DNA of 64,000 bases from Bacillus safensis FO-36b (GCF_000691165.1 NZ_ASJD01000002.1:434001-498000); one strand, 5' to 3'. Positions 54,186-63,627 are shown, counted from the first letter of the stretch. A program made the numbers and translations. Notes: a model not told the origin generated them from the letters alone.

Positions 54186-55643
54186 TCAAAGACCTGCTTC
54201 TCTTTGTAAATGCCAAGTCTTCAGTTTCAGCTTTGTTTCATTTCTGCCACTGATGGAGATCGATTTATTTCCCGGGGAAGGAAAGTAACGTGCAGTAAAA
54301 ACTTCTCGGCCTCCGTTTACAAAAATCTCAATTGACGATGAATCGATAAAGATATGAAGGTCGTGTAATTCCTCTATGACTGCTTCACGAACTTCCTTTG
54401 ATCGATCTTCAAATCGATCCCGCTCTAATGTCAGCTTTCCTTCCTCTTTATCATAGATGATGCGTGCTGCTGCACGGATACAGCATTCAAACCCTTTTTG
54501 TGTGTCAATTTGATCAATGAATACCTCTGCGCTCGTAATATCCTCTACAGGGATGGAATGAACAGAACGTTTAATATGAAAAACATGCTCTTGTTCATTG
54601 GTCCGCATGGATTGAAGTTCACTTACTGGTTTTTGAATCAGATGTCCGTCCTCATCTAAACGGAGCTCTCTCGGGATCGTGAGGCAGTGTATCCATTGAT
54701 AAGAAATGGTCGGATGATGTTCTTCTCCTTGATCAGGCACCCCCATCCACCCGATTAAAAGTCGTCTGCCTGATTCGTCTAGAAAGGTTTGCTGCGCATA
54801 GAAGTCAAAGCCGCGGTCCAGCTCCTCAAACGCTCCGTGTGTATATTGATAGGAATGATCATCCAATGTGCCAACAAAATAGCCTGATTGATGTGTGTTG
54901 TGATATTTTAAGCCATTCGGCTCTAGCCCTTGCGGTGACACAATCAATACATCCCGGCCGTCTAATTCAAACAGGTCTGGACATTCCCACATATAGCCGA
55001 AATTGTCTAAACCATTCTTTCCGCTGCCTGCAATCGTGCCTTGAAACGTCCAATTATCTAACGTATCAGAGGTAAATAAGACAAGGTGTCCCTTCAGGTC
55101 TAAGCTTTGTGCACCAAGGACCATGTACCACTGGCCATTTCGCTTCCATACCTTTGGATCTCGAAAATGAGCAGTGAACCCTTCCGGCAGTGTTGCCACG
55201 ACACCTTTTTTCTGAAAGTGAATACCATCTTCCGAAACAGCTAAACATTGATACGTCTCACGGTTCCCTTGTTCATCCCGAACGTTTCCAGTGTACATCA
55301 CATGCATCTGTCCATCGTCTATAAATGCACTGCCAGAATAACAGCCGTTTTGATCAAACCAATCACTTGGGGCAAGAGCGGCTTCTTCGTGCTGCCAATT
55401 GACTAGATCTGTCGATGTGTAATGCCCCCAGAATTTTGCACCATGCCCCGTTTTGAATGGCTGCCACTGATAAAAGACGTGGTAAATTCCTTTCCACTGA
55501 ATCAGCCCATTCGGATCATTTAAAAGACCGACTGGCGGCATCAAATGAAAATGCTGCCGGTACACATCCTTTTTGACCAAATGCTCATAGTTTCGAATAC
55601 GGTCTGCTATCTTTTGACGAAGTGCTGCGTCAGTAGTTGTCAT
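54186..55643 (-). CDS. sacA: Sucrose-6-phosphate hydrolase
   Basis: A 485-residue GH32 enzyme. LLNDPNGLIQW holds the nucleophile Asp, FRDPKVW the transition-state Asp and WECPDLF the acid/base Glu; a C-terminal beta-sandwich follows. It splits sucrose-6-phosphate delivered by SacP into glucose-6-phosphate and fructose. The ATG at 55643 lies 19 bases after the sacP stop with AAGGAG upstream; a GTG four codons earlier abuts the ribosome site. Second gene of the sacPA operon. Confidence 0.96.
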   Translation of the reverse strand: MTTTDAALRQKIADRIRNYEHLVKKDVYRQHFHLMPPVGLLNDPNGLIQWKGIYHVFYQWQPFKTGHGAKFWGHYTSTDLVNWQHEEAALAPSDWFDQNGCYSGSAFIDDGQMHVMYTGNVRDEQGNRETYQCLAVSEDGIHFQKKGVVATLPEGFTAHFRDPKVWKRNGQWYMVLGAQSLDLKGHLVLFTSDTLDNWTFQGTIAGSGKNGLDNFGYMWECPDLFELDGRDVLIVSPQGLEPNGLKYHNTHQSGYFVGTLDDHSYQYTHGAFEELDRGFDFYAQQTFLDESGRRLLIGWMGVPDQGEEHHPTISYQWIHCLTIPRELRLDEDGHLIQKPVSELQSMRTNEQEHVFHIKRSVHSIPVEDITSAEVFIDQIDTQKGFECCIRAAARIIYDKEEGKLTLERDRFEDRSKEVREAVIEELHDLHIFIDSSSIEIFVNGGREVFTARYFPSPGNKSISISGRNETKLKLKTWHLQREAGL

Positions 55644-55662
55644 GACTGTGACCACTCCTTGA

Positions 55663-57051
55663 TTATTTTTCGACTTCTTTTATTTTAAAAATGATAGTGA
55701 GAATAAATGAAACAGCAACAGCGATTAACATACCAATCACATAATTGACCACATTCTGAACACCGAATGGTGCTGCAATCGCAATCATCGGAATGCCTGT
55801 TAAACCATAAGCATTGGCTGCTACCTTCGTGAAAACTACAAATGCCCCGCCCAATGCTCCTCCAATCATCGCCGCAATAAATGGTTGACGATAGCGGAGG
55901 TTTACACCGAATATAACAGGCTCAGTAATTCCTAAAAAAGCAGAGAAGGCAGCAGGAAGGGCAATTTCTTTTGTTTTTGCACGCTTGGCTAAGAAAAAAA
56001 CAGCCAATCCTGCCCCGCCTTGCGCGACATTGGACATTGCCCAGATTGGCAGCAAATAGTTACGCCCAATATCATTCAGCAACCCTGCCTCAATCGCATG
56101 GAAGCTATGGTGAACCCCTGTGAGCACAATTAAAGAGTAAGCACCGCCGAAAATGAGTCCTGCTAAGAACCCTGCATGGTCATAAATAAATGTCAGTGCA
56201 TTCGAAATGCCTGTACCAAGCATTCTTCCAAGCGGTCCAACTGCAATAAATGTCACAAATCCAGTGACAATCACCGTCACAAATGGGGTCACAAGTAAAT
56301 CAATACTGTTCGGAACGACTTTTCTTAAATTCTTCTCAACAAGGCACATGATATATACGGTCAATAACACTGGAATAACCGTCCCTTGGTAACCAAGAAG
56401 AGCAATATCAATATTGAATAAATGCATATATTCAGGTTTTGCTTCCGTCAATCCCCACGGATTAAGCAGATTCGGGTGAATCATAATTCCCCCTATGACA
56501 GCCCCTAAATACGGATTTCCGCCAAACTCTTTCGCTGCACTGACCCCAATTAAAATCGGCAAAATGATAAAGGCTGCACTTGAGAACATATCAAGCATTT
56601 GGAAGATCGCAGAGCTTGGATCAGCCCATTTGAAGGCTTTCATCATACCTAAGAGACCCATTAACAAACCGCTTGCCACAATTGCTGGAATGATTGGTAC
56701 AAAAATATTCGATAACGTCTTTGCAAAACGCGCAAGTGGATTCATTTTTTGTTTCACTGCTTCATCATGGCTGACAGGCTTTTGTTTCTCGTCGCCAGTC
56801 TCAAGACCAGTCTCACGAGCAAATGGTTCATATACTTTGTTGACAGATCCCGTTCCAAAAATGACTTGAAATTGTCCTGAACTTGAGAAAGCCCCTTTTA
56901 CACCTTCAAGTTCTTCAATGGCCTCTTTGTCAATCAAATCCTCATTTTTCACCACCAATCTGAGTCTTGTTGCACAATGCGTAGCACTGATGACATTTTC
57001 TTTTCCGCCTAACAGTTTTGTTAATTCTTTGGCTGTTTTTTGATAATCCAT
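55663..57051 (-). CDS. sacP: Sucrose-specific PTS EIIBC component
   Basis: A 462-residue membrane protein. The N-terminal EIIB domain has the phosphorylated Cys26 in SATHCATRLRL. The EIIC part has about ten membrane segments, with GITEPVIFGVN as its conserved loop. It has no EIIA domain, so phosphate must come from another EIIA, as in B. subtilis. It imports sucrose as sucrose-6-phosphate. Expression is controlled by the SacT antiterminator site and a cre element in the leader. Confidence 0.96.
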   Translation of the reverse strand: MDYQKTAKELTKLLGGKENVISATHCATRLRLVVKNEDLIDKEAIEELEGVKGAFSSSGQFQVIFGTGSVNKVYEPFARETGLETGDEKQKPVSHDEAVKQKMNPLARFAKTLSNIFVPIIPAIVASGLLMGLLGMMKAFKWADPSSAIFQMLDMFSSAAFIILPILIGVSAAKEFGGNPYLGAVIGGIMIHPNLLNPWGLTEAKPEYMHLFNIDIALLGYQGTVIPVLLTVYIMCLVEKNLRKVVPNSIDLLVTPFVTVIVTGFVTFIAVGPLGRMLGTGISNALTFIYDHAGFLAGLIFGGAYSLIVLTGVHHSFHAIEAGLLNDIGRNYLLPIWAMSNVAQGGAGLAVFFLAKRAKTKEIALPAAFSAFLGITEPVIFGVNLRYRQPFIAAMIGGALGGAFVVFTKVAANAYGLTGIPMIAIAAPFGVQNVVNYVIGMLIAVAVSFILTIIFKIKEVEK

Positions 57052-57079
57052 GAAGTTTCCTCCTTTTTTAAAGCAAAAA

Positions 57080-57142
57080 AGACCTAAAATTCACCAACGA
57101 GTAAAGGACATACACGTCCCCTCGTTACGCAAATTTTAGGTC
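57080..57142 (-). terminator. Leader terminator of sacPA, controlled by SacT
   Basis: Arms AAATTTTAGGTC (57131-57142) and GACCTAAAATT (57080-57091) form a long stem, with an inner CGTAACGAG/CTCGTT pairing, followed by T-rich sequence on the minus strand. Its first four bases are shared with the antiterminator RNA, so the two are exclusive. Confidence 0.9.
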
Positions 57143-57166
57143 TTGCCTGCCTGACAGTCACAATCC
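57139..57166 (-). promoter_or_regulatory. Ribonucleic antiterminator (RAT) site for SacT
   Basis: On the minus strand the RNA begins GGATTGTGACTG and ends GGCAGGCAAGACC, matching the RAT pattern GGRTTGTTACTG...GCAGGCAARACC. SacT bound here would prevent the adjacent terminator from forming when sucrose is present. Confidence 0.92.
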
Positions 57167-57181
57167 CGCGGTATCAAATTT

Positions 57182-57195
57182 TGATTACGCTTTCA
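57182..57195. promoter_or_regulatory. cre site at the sacP start region
   Basis: TGAAAGCGTAATCA on the minus strand matches TGWAANCGNTNWCA except at one T position. It begins at the last base of the -10, so CcpA would repress initiation. Confidence 0.65.
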
Positions 57196-57224
57196 TCATA
57201 GTATAAGACTGTGACATGCGTCAA
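57195..57224 (-). promoter_or_regulatory. Sigma-A promoter of sacPA
   Basis: TTGACG (57219-57224), 18 bases, TATGAT (57195-57200) on the minus strand, upstream of the RAT. Confidence 0.7.
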
Positions 57225-57276
57225 CCTCTTTTTTCAAATCCAATGACCCATGTACACTAATAAGAGTAGTGTGCAT

Positions 57277-57298
57277 AAAAAAAAGCCTGCATGCAGGC
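57277..57298 (-). terminator. Terminator of sacT
   Basis: GCCTG-CATG-CAGGC hairpin (57285-57298) followed by T8 on the minus strand. Confidence 0.85.
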
Positions 57299-57306
57299 AC
57301 ATCATT

Positions 57307-58140
57307 TTAAACCAATTCGGCTTCCTGCAGACGCTGGACATGCAGCGTGATGTAGCCGATCTCCGATTCAGGGAGATGAAGTCCATATTCATCTTTTAAC
57401 AAATCAGCAAGTCCAAGTGCACAACGGTACGCTGTATCATACTTTGTTTGGATAAAAATCAGCATGTCTTCGTCCATGATTTGAAATGCCTCATTTGATT
57501 CCAACCTGCCTAATGCATACCTCAAATGTGTCACAAGCCGCTGATAGGAAATACTATCCTCATCAATTGAATGCTGAAAATATCTTTCAATATGCTCGAT
57601 CATTTCTTTGATCATCGTTGTATATTTCACGGTCTTTTTCATGGACTCCGTATTCATTTTGGCCGTATGAATATGAAGTGCCACATATCCTGCCTCATCG
57701 TCCGGCAGTTCAACCCCAAGCCGCTCCTTTACATAACGAATGGCATACTTTCCAATCTCATATTCCTGCTTATATAAGACTTTGATCTCACCAAGCAATT
57801 TATTATATAACACAATGCCTTTTTGAAGGCGTTCAATGGCGAAGGACAAATGATCAGTCAGTGATATGTGAATGTGATCACTGAGCGGCATCATGAGTTT
57901 ACCCTCTGCATAACTGATGATATGCTCTGCCACCTCAATATGCGCTTCTGGCAATGTGGCAAGAATTTGTTTGAATTTCTCATTTTCTTCACGCACAACA
58001 AAGATTTTCTCTATTTTTTGAAGAGGAACGACGTCATTTTTCCCCTTCTGAAAAGCAATTCCGGGTCCCATCACAATTTTCTCCTGATCGCCCTCCTTCA
58101 CAATCACTGCGTTGTTATTCAATATTTTATATATCTTCAA
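57307..58140 (-). CDS. sacT: BglG/SacY family transcriptional antiterminator
   Basis: A 277-residue protein: N-terminal RNA-binding CAT domain ([18 protein letters not shown]... [12 protein letters not shown], about 1-55), then PRD1 (about 60-165, [13 protein letters not shown] with its His) and PRD2 (about 170-275, [24 protein letters not shown]). PRD histidines are phosphorylated by PTS enzymes. It binds the RAT upstream of sacP. TTG at 58140 with GAGAGG seven bases upstream gives the same N-terminus as B. subtilis SacT; an earlier ATG lacks a site. Confidence 0.94.
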   Translation of the reverse strand: MKIYKILNNNAVIVKEGDQEKIVMGPGIAFQKGKNDVVPLQKIEKIFVVREENEKFKQILATLPEAHIEVAEHIISYAEGKLMMPLSDHIHISLTDHLSFAIERLQKGIVLYNKLLGEIKVLYKQEYEIGKYAIRYVKERLGVELPDDEAGYVALHIHTAKMNTESMKKTVKYTTMIKEMIEHIERYFQHSIDEDSISYQRLVTHLRYALGRLESNEAFQIMDEDMLIFIQTKYDTAYRCALGLADLLKDEYGLHLPESEIGYITLHVQRLQEAELV

Positions 58141-58192
58141 GGGGTATCCTCTCCCAGCAGATAACATTTCTTATGTGGGATTTTACCCTGTT

Positions 58193-58471
58193 TCACTTTT
58201 TCTGTAAAGGTAAGAGCGGACCAGCACGCGCCTCTCGCATCGTCTTCTCTTCAAGCATCATCAGACTTTGAGTAAACCGCTTCTCTATCCTGCGTTTCTT
58301 CTTATGTTCTTCTGCCAGTTTCTCCAGCTCTCTCTCTTTCACTACTTCAAAGAATCCAGCATCCGCCGCGGCCGCCTGAAACCCTTGCTGTTTCATCATC
58401 ACACCAGGGTTCACAAGCACATTCATCATAAAACCAAACCATACGCTCAACCAGCTTTTTAATTTCTTCAC
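58193..58471 (-). CDS. ywcI: YwcI-like small protein
   Basis: A 92-residue protein with one hydrophobic segment near the N-terminus (LSVWFGFMMNVLVN) and a Lys/Glu-rich helical rest. GTG start with GGAGGG upstream. Assignment to YwcI rests on size and place between sacT and vpr, as in B. subtilis; sequence identity could not be checked. The DnaA-box cluster lies directly upstream. Confidence 0.65.
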   Translation of the reverse strand: MKKLKSWLSVWFGFMMNVLVNPGVMMKQQGFQAAAADAGFFEVVKERELEKLAEEHKKKRRIEKRFTQSLMMLEEKTMREARAGPLLPLQKK

Positions 58472-58971
58472 TGAACATCCCTCCGCTTTTCTTAGAATCT
58501 AGCAGCTCTAGCAAAACAACTGCTCCTATCATATCCCGAGAAAAAAGAGAGGTTTGTCACAATCTGGGTGAAAAAACCAACTAGTTTTCAGAAGTTTTGT
58601 TGAAAAGTGCAGAAGATCATCATGTGCCTGGATGTTTCAATGAAAATTTTATGCACACGCTATCCCAAAGATAAGCACACCTTATCAACAGGGTTTATCC
58701 ACATATCAACACCCTCTTACTAGATTTTGTGTATGTAAATTTTTTATTTTCCATATATGTATCTGAATAATTGAGTTATCAACAGACATTTGTGAATAAG
58801 TGCGACTTTATAAACAAAATAGTTCTTTGTAACTATGTAAAATAAGACCATTTTAGTAAAGGAATTGTTTTCAACGTATTGAATACTTAATAACGGGCAG
58901 TGAATCTTTCCTATTTATCCACAAAAAGAAAGGCTATCTCCCTAAAAACACAGCTAGAAAGGGGAAAATAA
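58472..58971. other. Intergenic region holding a DnaA-box cluster (58649-58923)
   Basis: About 500 bases without a gene. Four exact TTATNCACA boxes: TTATGCACA (58649-58657), TTATCCACA (58695-58703), TTATTCACA on the minus strand (58791-58799) and TTATCCACA (58915-58923). Two one-mismatch TTATCAACA copies are at 58682-58690 and 58776-58784. B. subtilis has DnaA-box clusters outside oriC, and I recall one at the ywcI-vpr interval, so this is probably the conserved counterpart. The vpr promoter must also lie here, but I could not place it reliably. Confidence 0.8.
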
Positions 58972-61398
58972 ATGAAAAAGGTAATATCTCGTTCTTCTGT
59001 TCTATTGTTCTCCACTATTTTTATTTTATCCACATTCTTTACCGGTCAACAGGCTGCTGCTGCTCCATCTAACAAAAAGATGGAACTAGAAAAAGCAGAA
59101 ATCTTCGGTGAAATCAATGTCAACTCGAAAAAACAAACCACTGTCATTGTTGAATTAAAGGAAAAATCCTTAGTTGAAGCCAAGCAAGAAGGCGAATCAC
59201 AAACAAAGGCCTCCCTCAAAAAATCTCGAACAAAAGTAAAGAACGCAGCACTTAAAGAGGTAGATAAAGCGAGTGTTCGTCAAGAATATGAAAAAGTTTT
59301 CTCTGGTTTCTCTATGAAACTTCCTGCAAACGAAATCCCGAAGCTGCTCGCAGTGGATGGAGTAAAAGCCGTTTATCCGGATGTTACATATAAAACCGAT
59401 GAAGTGAAAAAGGAAAGCATCCAGCTTCCAAACGAAGATGTCTCCCCGCTTATGGATAAAAGCGCTCCATTTATCGGTGCACCAAAAGCATGGGATGCCG
59501 GCTATTCTGGAAAAGGGGTCAAAGTCGCAGTCATTGATACTGGAGTAGACTATACCCACCCTGATTTAAAAGGAAACTTCGGTTTATACAAAGGCTATGA
59601 TTTTGTTGATAATGATTATTCTCCGCAAGAGACACCTAAAGGAGATCCTAGAGGCGAATCCACAGATCACGGCACACACGTTGCAGGAACGATTGCGGCA
59701 AATGGACAAATTAAAGGGGTCGCAAAGGATGCCACGCTTCTTGCATACCGTGTACTTGGACCAGGTGGATCTGGAACAACTGAGAACGTTCTTGCAGGCA
59801 TCGACCGGGCTGTTACTGACGGAGCAGATGTCATGAACCTCTCTCTTGGAAACAGTGTCAATAACCCTGATTATGCAACGAGCATTGCACTTGATTGGGC
59901 CATGTCTGAAGGCGTTGTCGCTGTGACTTCGAATGGAAACAGCGGTCCTAACAACTGGACTGTCGGTTCTCCCGGCACGTCAAGAGAGGCCATTTCTGTT
60001 GGAGCAACTCAGCTTCCGTACAGCCTTTACAATGTGAAATTCCCAAATTATTCTACTGCAAAAGTCATGGGATACTACCAAGAGAGTGATTTAAAAGCGC
60101 TTGACCAAAAACAAGTCACACTCGTCCAAGCAGGAATCGGTGACGAAAAGGCATTTGAAGACATCGATGTGAAAGGAAAGGTGGCTGTGATTGAACGGGG
60201 TGCCATTGCTTTTGTGGATAAAGTCGACAATGCAAAAGCCGCTGGTGCAATCGGCGTTGTGATGTATAACAATACCGATGGAGAAATCCCAGTCGATGTA
60301 CCAGGTCTCGCACTTCCTACGATTAAGCTGTCAAAAGCTGAAGGAACAGCGCTTATTAAAGCCATTGAGGCTGGAAACGATACAACGGCTTTCTCCATTC
60401 AATTTGTCAAGGAACTTAGTGAGCAAGTCGCTGACTTCTCATCCCGCGGACCGGTTGTGGATACGTGGATGATTAAGCCTGATCTGTCAGCACCTGGCGT
60501 CAGCATTGTGAGTACGATCCCAACGCATGATCCTTCTCAGCCTTACGGATATGGGTCTAAGCAAGGAACAAGTATGGCATCTCCTCATGTGGCAGGAGTT
60601 GCAGCGATCATCAAACAAGCAAAACTATCGTACTCAACTGAACAAATCAAAGCATTGCTGATGAATACAGCAGAAAAACTGTTTGACGCAAATGGCAGCC
60701 CATTCCCTCATAACACACAAGGAACAGGCAGCGTTCGAATCATGGAATCACTTCAGGCGTCTTCTATCGTTTCTGATGCGAGCTATTCTTACGGCACTTT
60801 CTTAAAGGAAAAAGGCGTTCAAATCAAAACGAAAAAATTTAAGGTAGAAAACCTTTCAAAAGCACCGAAAACGTATACCATTGATTACAAATTCAATGGC
60901 AGCGGCATTAGTACAAACGGAACGAAAAAAATCACCGTCAAAGGGAATTCCACTGGATCCTTTACTTCCGCAGTACAGGTGAATTACGGAAAAACCAAAA
61001 AAGGGACGTACCAAGGCAGCATAACCCTTCGCGAAAATGGCAGAAAGATCACAGAAATCCCTACTTTATTGATTGTGAAAGAGCCTGATTATCCGCGCGT
61101 CACTTCTGTTTCCGTAGAGCCGGACAATCGTGCTGGAAGCTATGTCATTAGCAGCTACCTGCCTGGCGGTGCTGAGAACCTTGCATTCCTTGTCTACTCG
61201 ACCGATGGAGAGTATTTAGGTGAAGCTGGTGTTTATCAACATGTTGATAAAGGAGAACACCGCGTAAAATGGAATGGCACAATCAATCAAGGCCAGAAGC
61301 TTGAAGCTGGTGAGTATACAATGCTTGCGTATGCAAGCTTGAAAGGAAAATCAGATACCGTACAAACGAAGGAAGCTTTCGAAATTTACCCTGAATAA
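58972..61398 (+). CDS. vpr: Minor extracellular serine protease Vpr
   Basis: An 808-residue secreted subtilase. Signal peptide (about 1-30, ending QQAAAA), inhibitor I9-like propeptide (about 50-150), S8 catalytic domain with Asp in VAVIDTGVDYTHPDL, His in DHGTHVAGTIAANG and Ser in GTSMASPHVAGVAA; a PA domain is inserted between His and Ser (about 370-465, AAGAIGVVMYNN). The C-terminal part includes FlgD-Ig-like strands (VKWNGTINQGQKLEAGEYTM). Length matches B. subtilis Vpr. AAAGGGG precedes the ATG. Confidence 0.96.
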   Translation: MKKVISRSSVLLFSTIFILSTFFTGQQAAAAPSNKKMELEKAEIFGEINVNSKKQTTVIVELKEKSLVEAKQEGESQTKASLKKSRTKVKNAALKEVDKASVRQEYEKVFSGFSMKLPANEIPKLLAVDGVKAVYPDVTYKTDEVKKESIQLPNEDVSPLMDKSAPFIGAPKAWDAGYSGKGVKVAVIDTGVDYTHPDLKGNFGLYKGYDFVDNDYSPQETPKGDPRGESTDHGTHVAGTIAANGQIKGVAKDATLLAYRVLGPGGSGTTENVLAGIDRAVTDGADVMNLSLGNSVNNPDYATSIALDWAMSEGVVAVTSNGNSGPNNWTVGSPGTSREAISVGATQLPYSLYNVKFPNYSTAKVMGYYQESDLKALDQKQVTLVQAGIGDEKAFEDIDVKGKVAVIERGAIAFVDKVDNAKAAGAIGVVMYNNTDGEIPVDVPGLALPTIKLSKAEGTALIKAIEAGNDTTAFSIQFVKELSEQVADFSSRGPVVDTWMIKPDLSAPGVSIVSTIPTHDPSQPYGYGSKQGTSMASPHVAGVAAIIKQAKLSYSTEQIKALLMNTAEKLFDANGSPFPHNTQGTGSVRIMESLQASSIVSDASYSYGTFLKEKGVQIKTKKFKVENLSKAPKTYTIDYKFNGSGISTNGTKKITVKGNSTGSFTSAVQVNYGKTKKGTYQGSITLRENGRKITEIPTLLIVKEPDYPRVTSVSVEPDNRAGSYVISSYLPGGAENLAFLVYSTDGEYLGEAGVYQHVDKGEHRVKWNGTINQGQKLEAGEYTMLAYASLKGKSDTVQTKEAFEIYPE

Positions 61399-61412
61399 AT
61401 GTGAATCACAAG

Positions 61413-61451
61413 AAAAGCCTTGTATGAGCGGATAAGCTCATCAAGGCTTTT
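61413..61451 (+). terminator. Terminator of vpr
   Basis: AAAAGCCTTG...TGAGC and complement form a long stem (one-base bulge) with a short loop, ending in TTTT. Confidence 0.85.
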
Positions 61452-61479
61452 CGAACATATATGGAGGAAAGAGAAACTC

Positions 61480-61707
61480 ATGTTGATATTGCTATGGATC
61501 GTTTCTTTTTTTACTGCTTTTTTTCTGACGATCACCTTGGTTTATTTTCTAACCTTTTTACACACGAAGCAGCCTCGTCCTTTTCATCAAGCATGCGAGC
61601 TGTCTGTTTATACTTCCTGTATCTACCCGCTCAGCCTGCTCGTGTCAGCCGCCTTCTTCCTCACCATGATACTCCTTTTCCCCTTGTACTGGCTCCGCAG
61701 GCGATAA
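61480..61707 (+). CDS. Small two-helix membrane protein
   Basis: Seventy-five residues with two hydrophobic segments (about 2-27 and 46-70), a short loop with TKQPRPFHQACELS between, and an Arg-rich end (WLRRR). ATG has GGAGGAAAG upstream at a slightly long spacing. Not recognised. It lies between the vpr terminator and the convergent ywcH, so it is either monocistronic or read from vpr at low level. Confidence 0.55.
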   Translation: MLILLWIVSFFTAFFLTITLVYFLTFLHTKQPRPFHQACELSVYTSCIYPLSLLVSAAFFLTMILLFPLYWLRRR

Positions 61708-61718
61708 ATATACATACG

Positions 61719-62723
61719 TTATGCATCAAAGGCTTCTTTTAATAAACGATACGATGTGAGCCGGTCTTGCATGTGATGTGTGATGGTCACAGCGATCAAT
61801 TCATCTGTCCGATAAGCCTTCGCGAGTGCGGTCAGCTGCTCTTTCACAGATGCTGGCGTTCCAACGACCATCCTTTGACGATTAGCAGCCACTCGTTTTT
61901 GTTCATATGGACTGTAGGAATACGACTGTGCCTCTTCATATGAAGGAAAGCCTTCAAGATTCAGCCCTTGTTCATTGGCAAGTAAAGATAAATCTAAGCT
62001 GACAGCCAGTTTTTCTGCCTGCTCCTCTGTTTCGGCACATAAAACAAAGACTGCCAGACTGACACGCGGCTTTTCACCGAATACTGAAGGTTCAAATCGG
62101 TTGATATATTGCTCCACAGAGTCTTCTCCGCCTTCACCATTAATAAAAAGCGCAAACGTGTAGCCTGCACCTGCTTTCGCCGCAAGCCTTGCACTCCCTC
62201 CAGAAGAACCAAGCATCCATACTTCTGGCGCGGTCTCTACCTTCGGAGAAGCAGTCAAATGAGGCAGCGGGTAAAATTCATCCGCTAGATCATGTAAATA
62301 GACCTTCAATTCCTCTACCTGCTCAGGATACTGGTCGCCTAGACGCTTTCGCTCACCATGATGAAGGGCAATGGAAGAAATGGGCATACCACCAGGGGCA
62401 CGTCCAATCCCAAGATCGATTCTGCCGGGAGCCAGCGCTTCGAGAACCCTGAAGTTCTCTGCTACTTTATAGGCACTGTAGTGGGGAAGCATGACGCCGC
62501 CAGAGCCAATGCGGATGTGCGACGTAACAGCTGATAAATGCCCGAGGAGCACCTCTGGACTCGATCCTGCAAGCCGGTTTGAAAAATGGTGCTCTGATAC
62601 CCAAAAACGGTGATAGCCCCACTTTTCCGCCTGCTTCGCCAGTTCAACCGTCTGCTTCAGTGCTTCAGCAGGTGTTGCGTCTCCAATCAAAGGAGATTGA
62701 TCCAGTATACTTAATTTCATCAT
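61719..62723 (-). CDS. ywcH: Luciferase-like flavin monooxygenase
   Basis: A 334-residue TIM-barrel flavoprotein of the bacterial luciferase family (LLM class). SILDQSPLIGDATPAEALKQTV, GSGGVMLPHYSAYKVAENFR and LGSSGGSARLAAKAGAGYTFA are characteristic. It would use reduced FMN from the adjacent NfrA. It matches B. subtilis YwcH, which is in an operon with nfrA. Substrate unknown. Confidence 0.92.
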   Translation of the reverse strand: MMKLSILDQSPLIGDATPAEALKQTVELAKQAEKWGYHRFWVSEHHFSNRLAGSSPEVLLGHLSAVTSHIRIGSGGVMLPHYSAYKVAENFRVLEALAPGRIDLGIGRAPGGMPISSIALHHGERKRLGDQYPEQVEELKVYLHDLADEFYPLPHLTASPKVETAPEVWMLGSSGGSARLAAKAGAGYTFALFINGEGGEDSVEQYINRFEPSVFGEKPRVSLAVFVLCAETEEQAEKLAVSLDLSLLANEQGLNLEGFPSYEEAQSYSYSPYEQKRVAANRQRMVVGTPASVKEQLTALAKAYRTDELIAVTITHHMQDRLTSYRLLKEAFDA

Positions 62724-62741
62724 GCTGCACCTCTTACAGAA

Positions 62742-62770
62742 ATCCCCCTCTCTTAAATGGAAAGGGGGAT
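62742..62770 (-). terminator. Hairpin between nfrA and ywcH
   Basis: ATCCCCCT/AGGGGGAT 8-bp stem with 13-nt loop and a short T-run on the minus strand. It probably attenuates read-through from nfrA to ywcH or marks a processing site. Confidence 0.6.
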
Positions 62771-62777
62771 GTCTTAT

Positions 62778-63527
62778 TTATTTTCGATTAAAGCCCTTCT
62801 CTTTCACAAATTCTCCAAGGAAGGCACGCTTTGGCTGACTAAAGCCTCTCAGCATCTGCTCAGACCAAGTATCTTTTCTATCGCCATTTGTTCGTTCTTC
62901 ATAATATGCCGAAATACGATCGTCGTATTCTTTTAAATAACGATCCACATGCGCTTCATCTTGCTGATATGAATTTTCATGATAGATGAGTTCAACAGGC
63001 AGCCGTTCCTTTTGTGACGACTGATTAGCTGGATGGCCAACAGCCAGACCGAATAACGGCAGCACATAAGATGGCGTTTCAAGCACTTCAGAGACTTCTC
63101 TCAGCTGATTACGCAGTCCGCCAATATAGCAGATCCCAAGTCCCATTGATTCTGCAGCAACACTGACATTTTGTGCAGCCAATGCCGCATCGATGACGCT
63201 AATGAGAAAGGCTTCCGTGTTCTCAAACGCCTCCTGATGATTCTTCCCTGCTCTTTTTGCAATATGATCATGGCGTTTCAAGTCTGCACAGAAGACAAAG
63301 AAATGCCCATTCTTCTCAACGTAAGGCTGATTCCCAGCCAGTTCAGCAAGCTTGGCCTTCTTCTCCTGATCTGTCACCCCAATAATACTATACGCCTGTA
63401 CATAGCTTGATGTCGAAGCAGCCTGTGCACTTTTAATCAGTGTCAGCACCTCTTCTTCTGACAAACGTTCGTCTGTAAACGAACGGATGGATCGATGATT
63501 TAATATGGTTTCTATCGTTTTGTTCAA
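62778..63527 (-). CDS. nfrA: NADPH-dependent FMN/nitro reductase
   Basis: A 249-residue nitroreductase-family flavoprotein. HRSIRSFTDE binds FMN phosphate, SAQAASTSSYVQAYSIIGV and AAESMGLGICYIGG are signature blocks. It reduces FMN and a range of oxidised substrates and is stress-induced in B. subtilis. The TTG at 63527 has AAGGAGG eight bases upstream and gives the B. subtilis length; an ATG ten codons earlier is less likely. Confidence 0.94.
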   Translation of the reverse strand: MNKTIETILNHRSIRSFTDERLSEEEVLTLIKSAQAASTSSYVQAYSIIGVTDQEKKAKLAELAGNQPYVEKNGHFFVFCADLKRHDHIAKRAGKNHQEAFENTEAFLISVIDAALAAQNVSVAAESMGLGICYIGGLRNQLREVSEVLETPSYVLPLFGLAVGHPANQSSQKERLPVELIYHENSYQQDEAHVDRYLKEYDDRISAYYEERTNGDRKDTWSEQMLRGFSQPKRAFLGEFVKEKGFNRK

Positions 63528-63599
63528 TTCGAAGACCTCCTTCACTTCTTCTATCATAAGGCAAAGACATAGGGCTTTTCAAAAATGAAAACTCGCATA

Positions 63600-63627
63600 A
63601 AAAAAGACAGCCTATACTTAGACTGCC
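63600..63627 (-). terminator. Terminator of rodA
   Basis: GACAGCCTA (63606-63614) and TAGACTGCC (63619-63627) form a nine-pair stem with G-T wobbles and a 4-nt loop, then T7 on the minus strand. Confidence 0.82.

Noticed and set aside
58472..58971. A second replication origin
   Set aside because: DnaA boxes are dense, but there is no dnaA/dnaN, no rep gene and no clear unwinding element; a titration cluster is the better reading.
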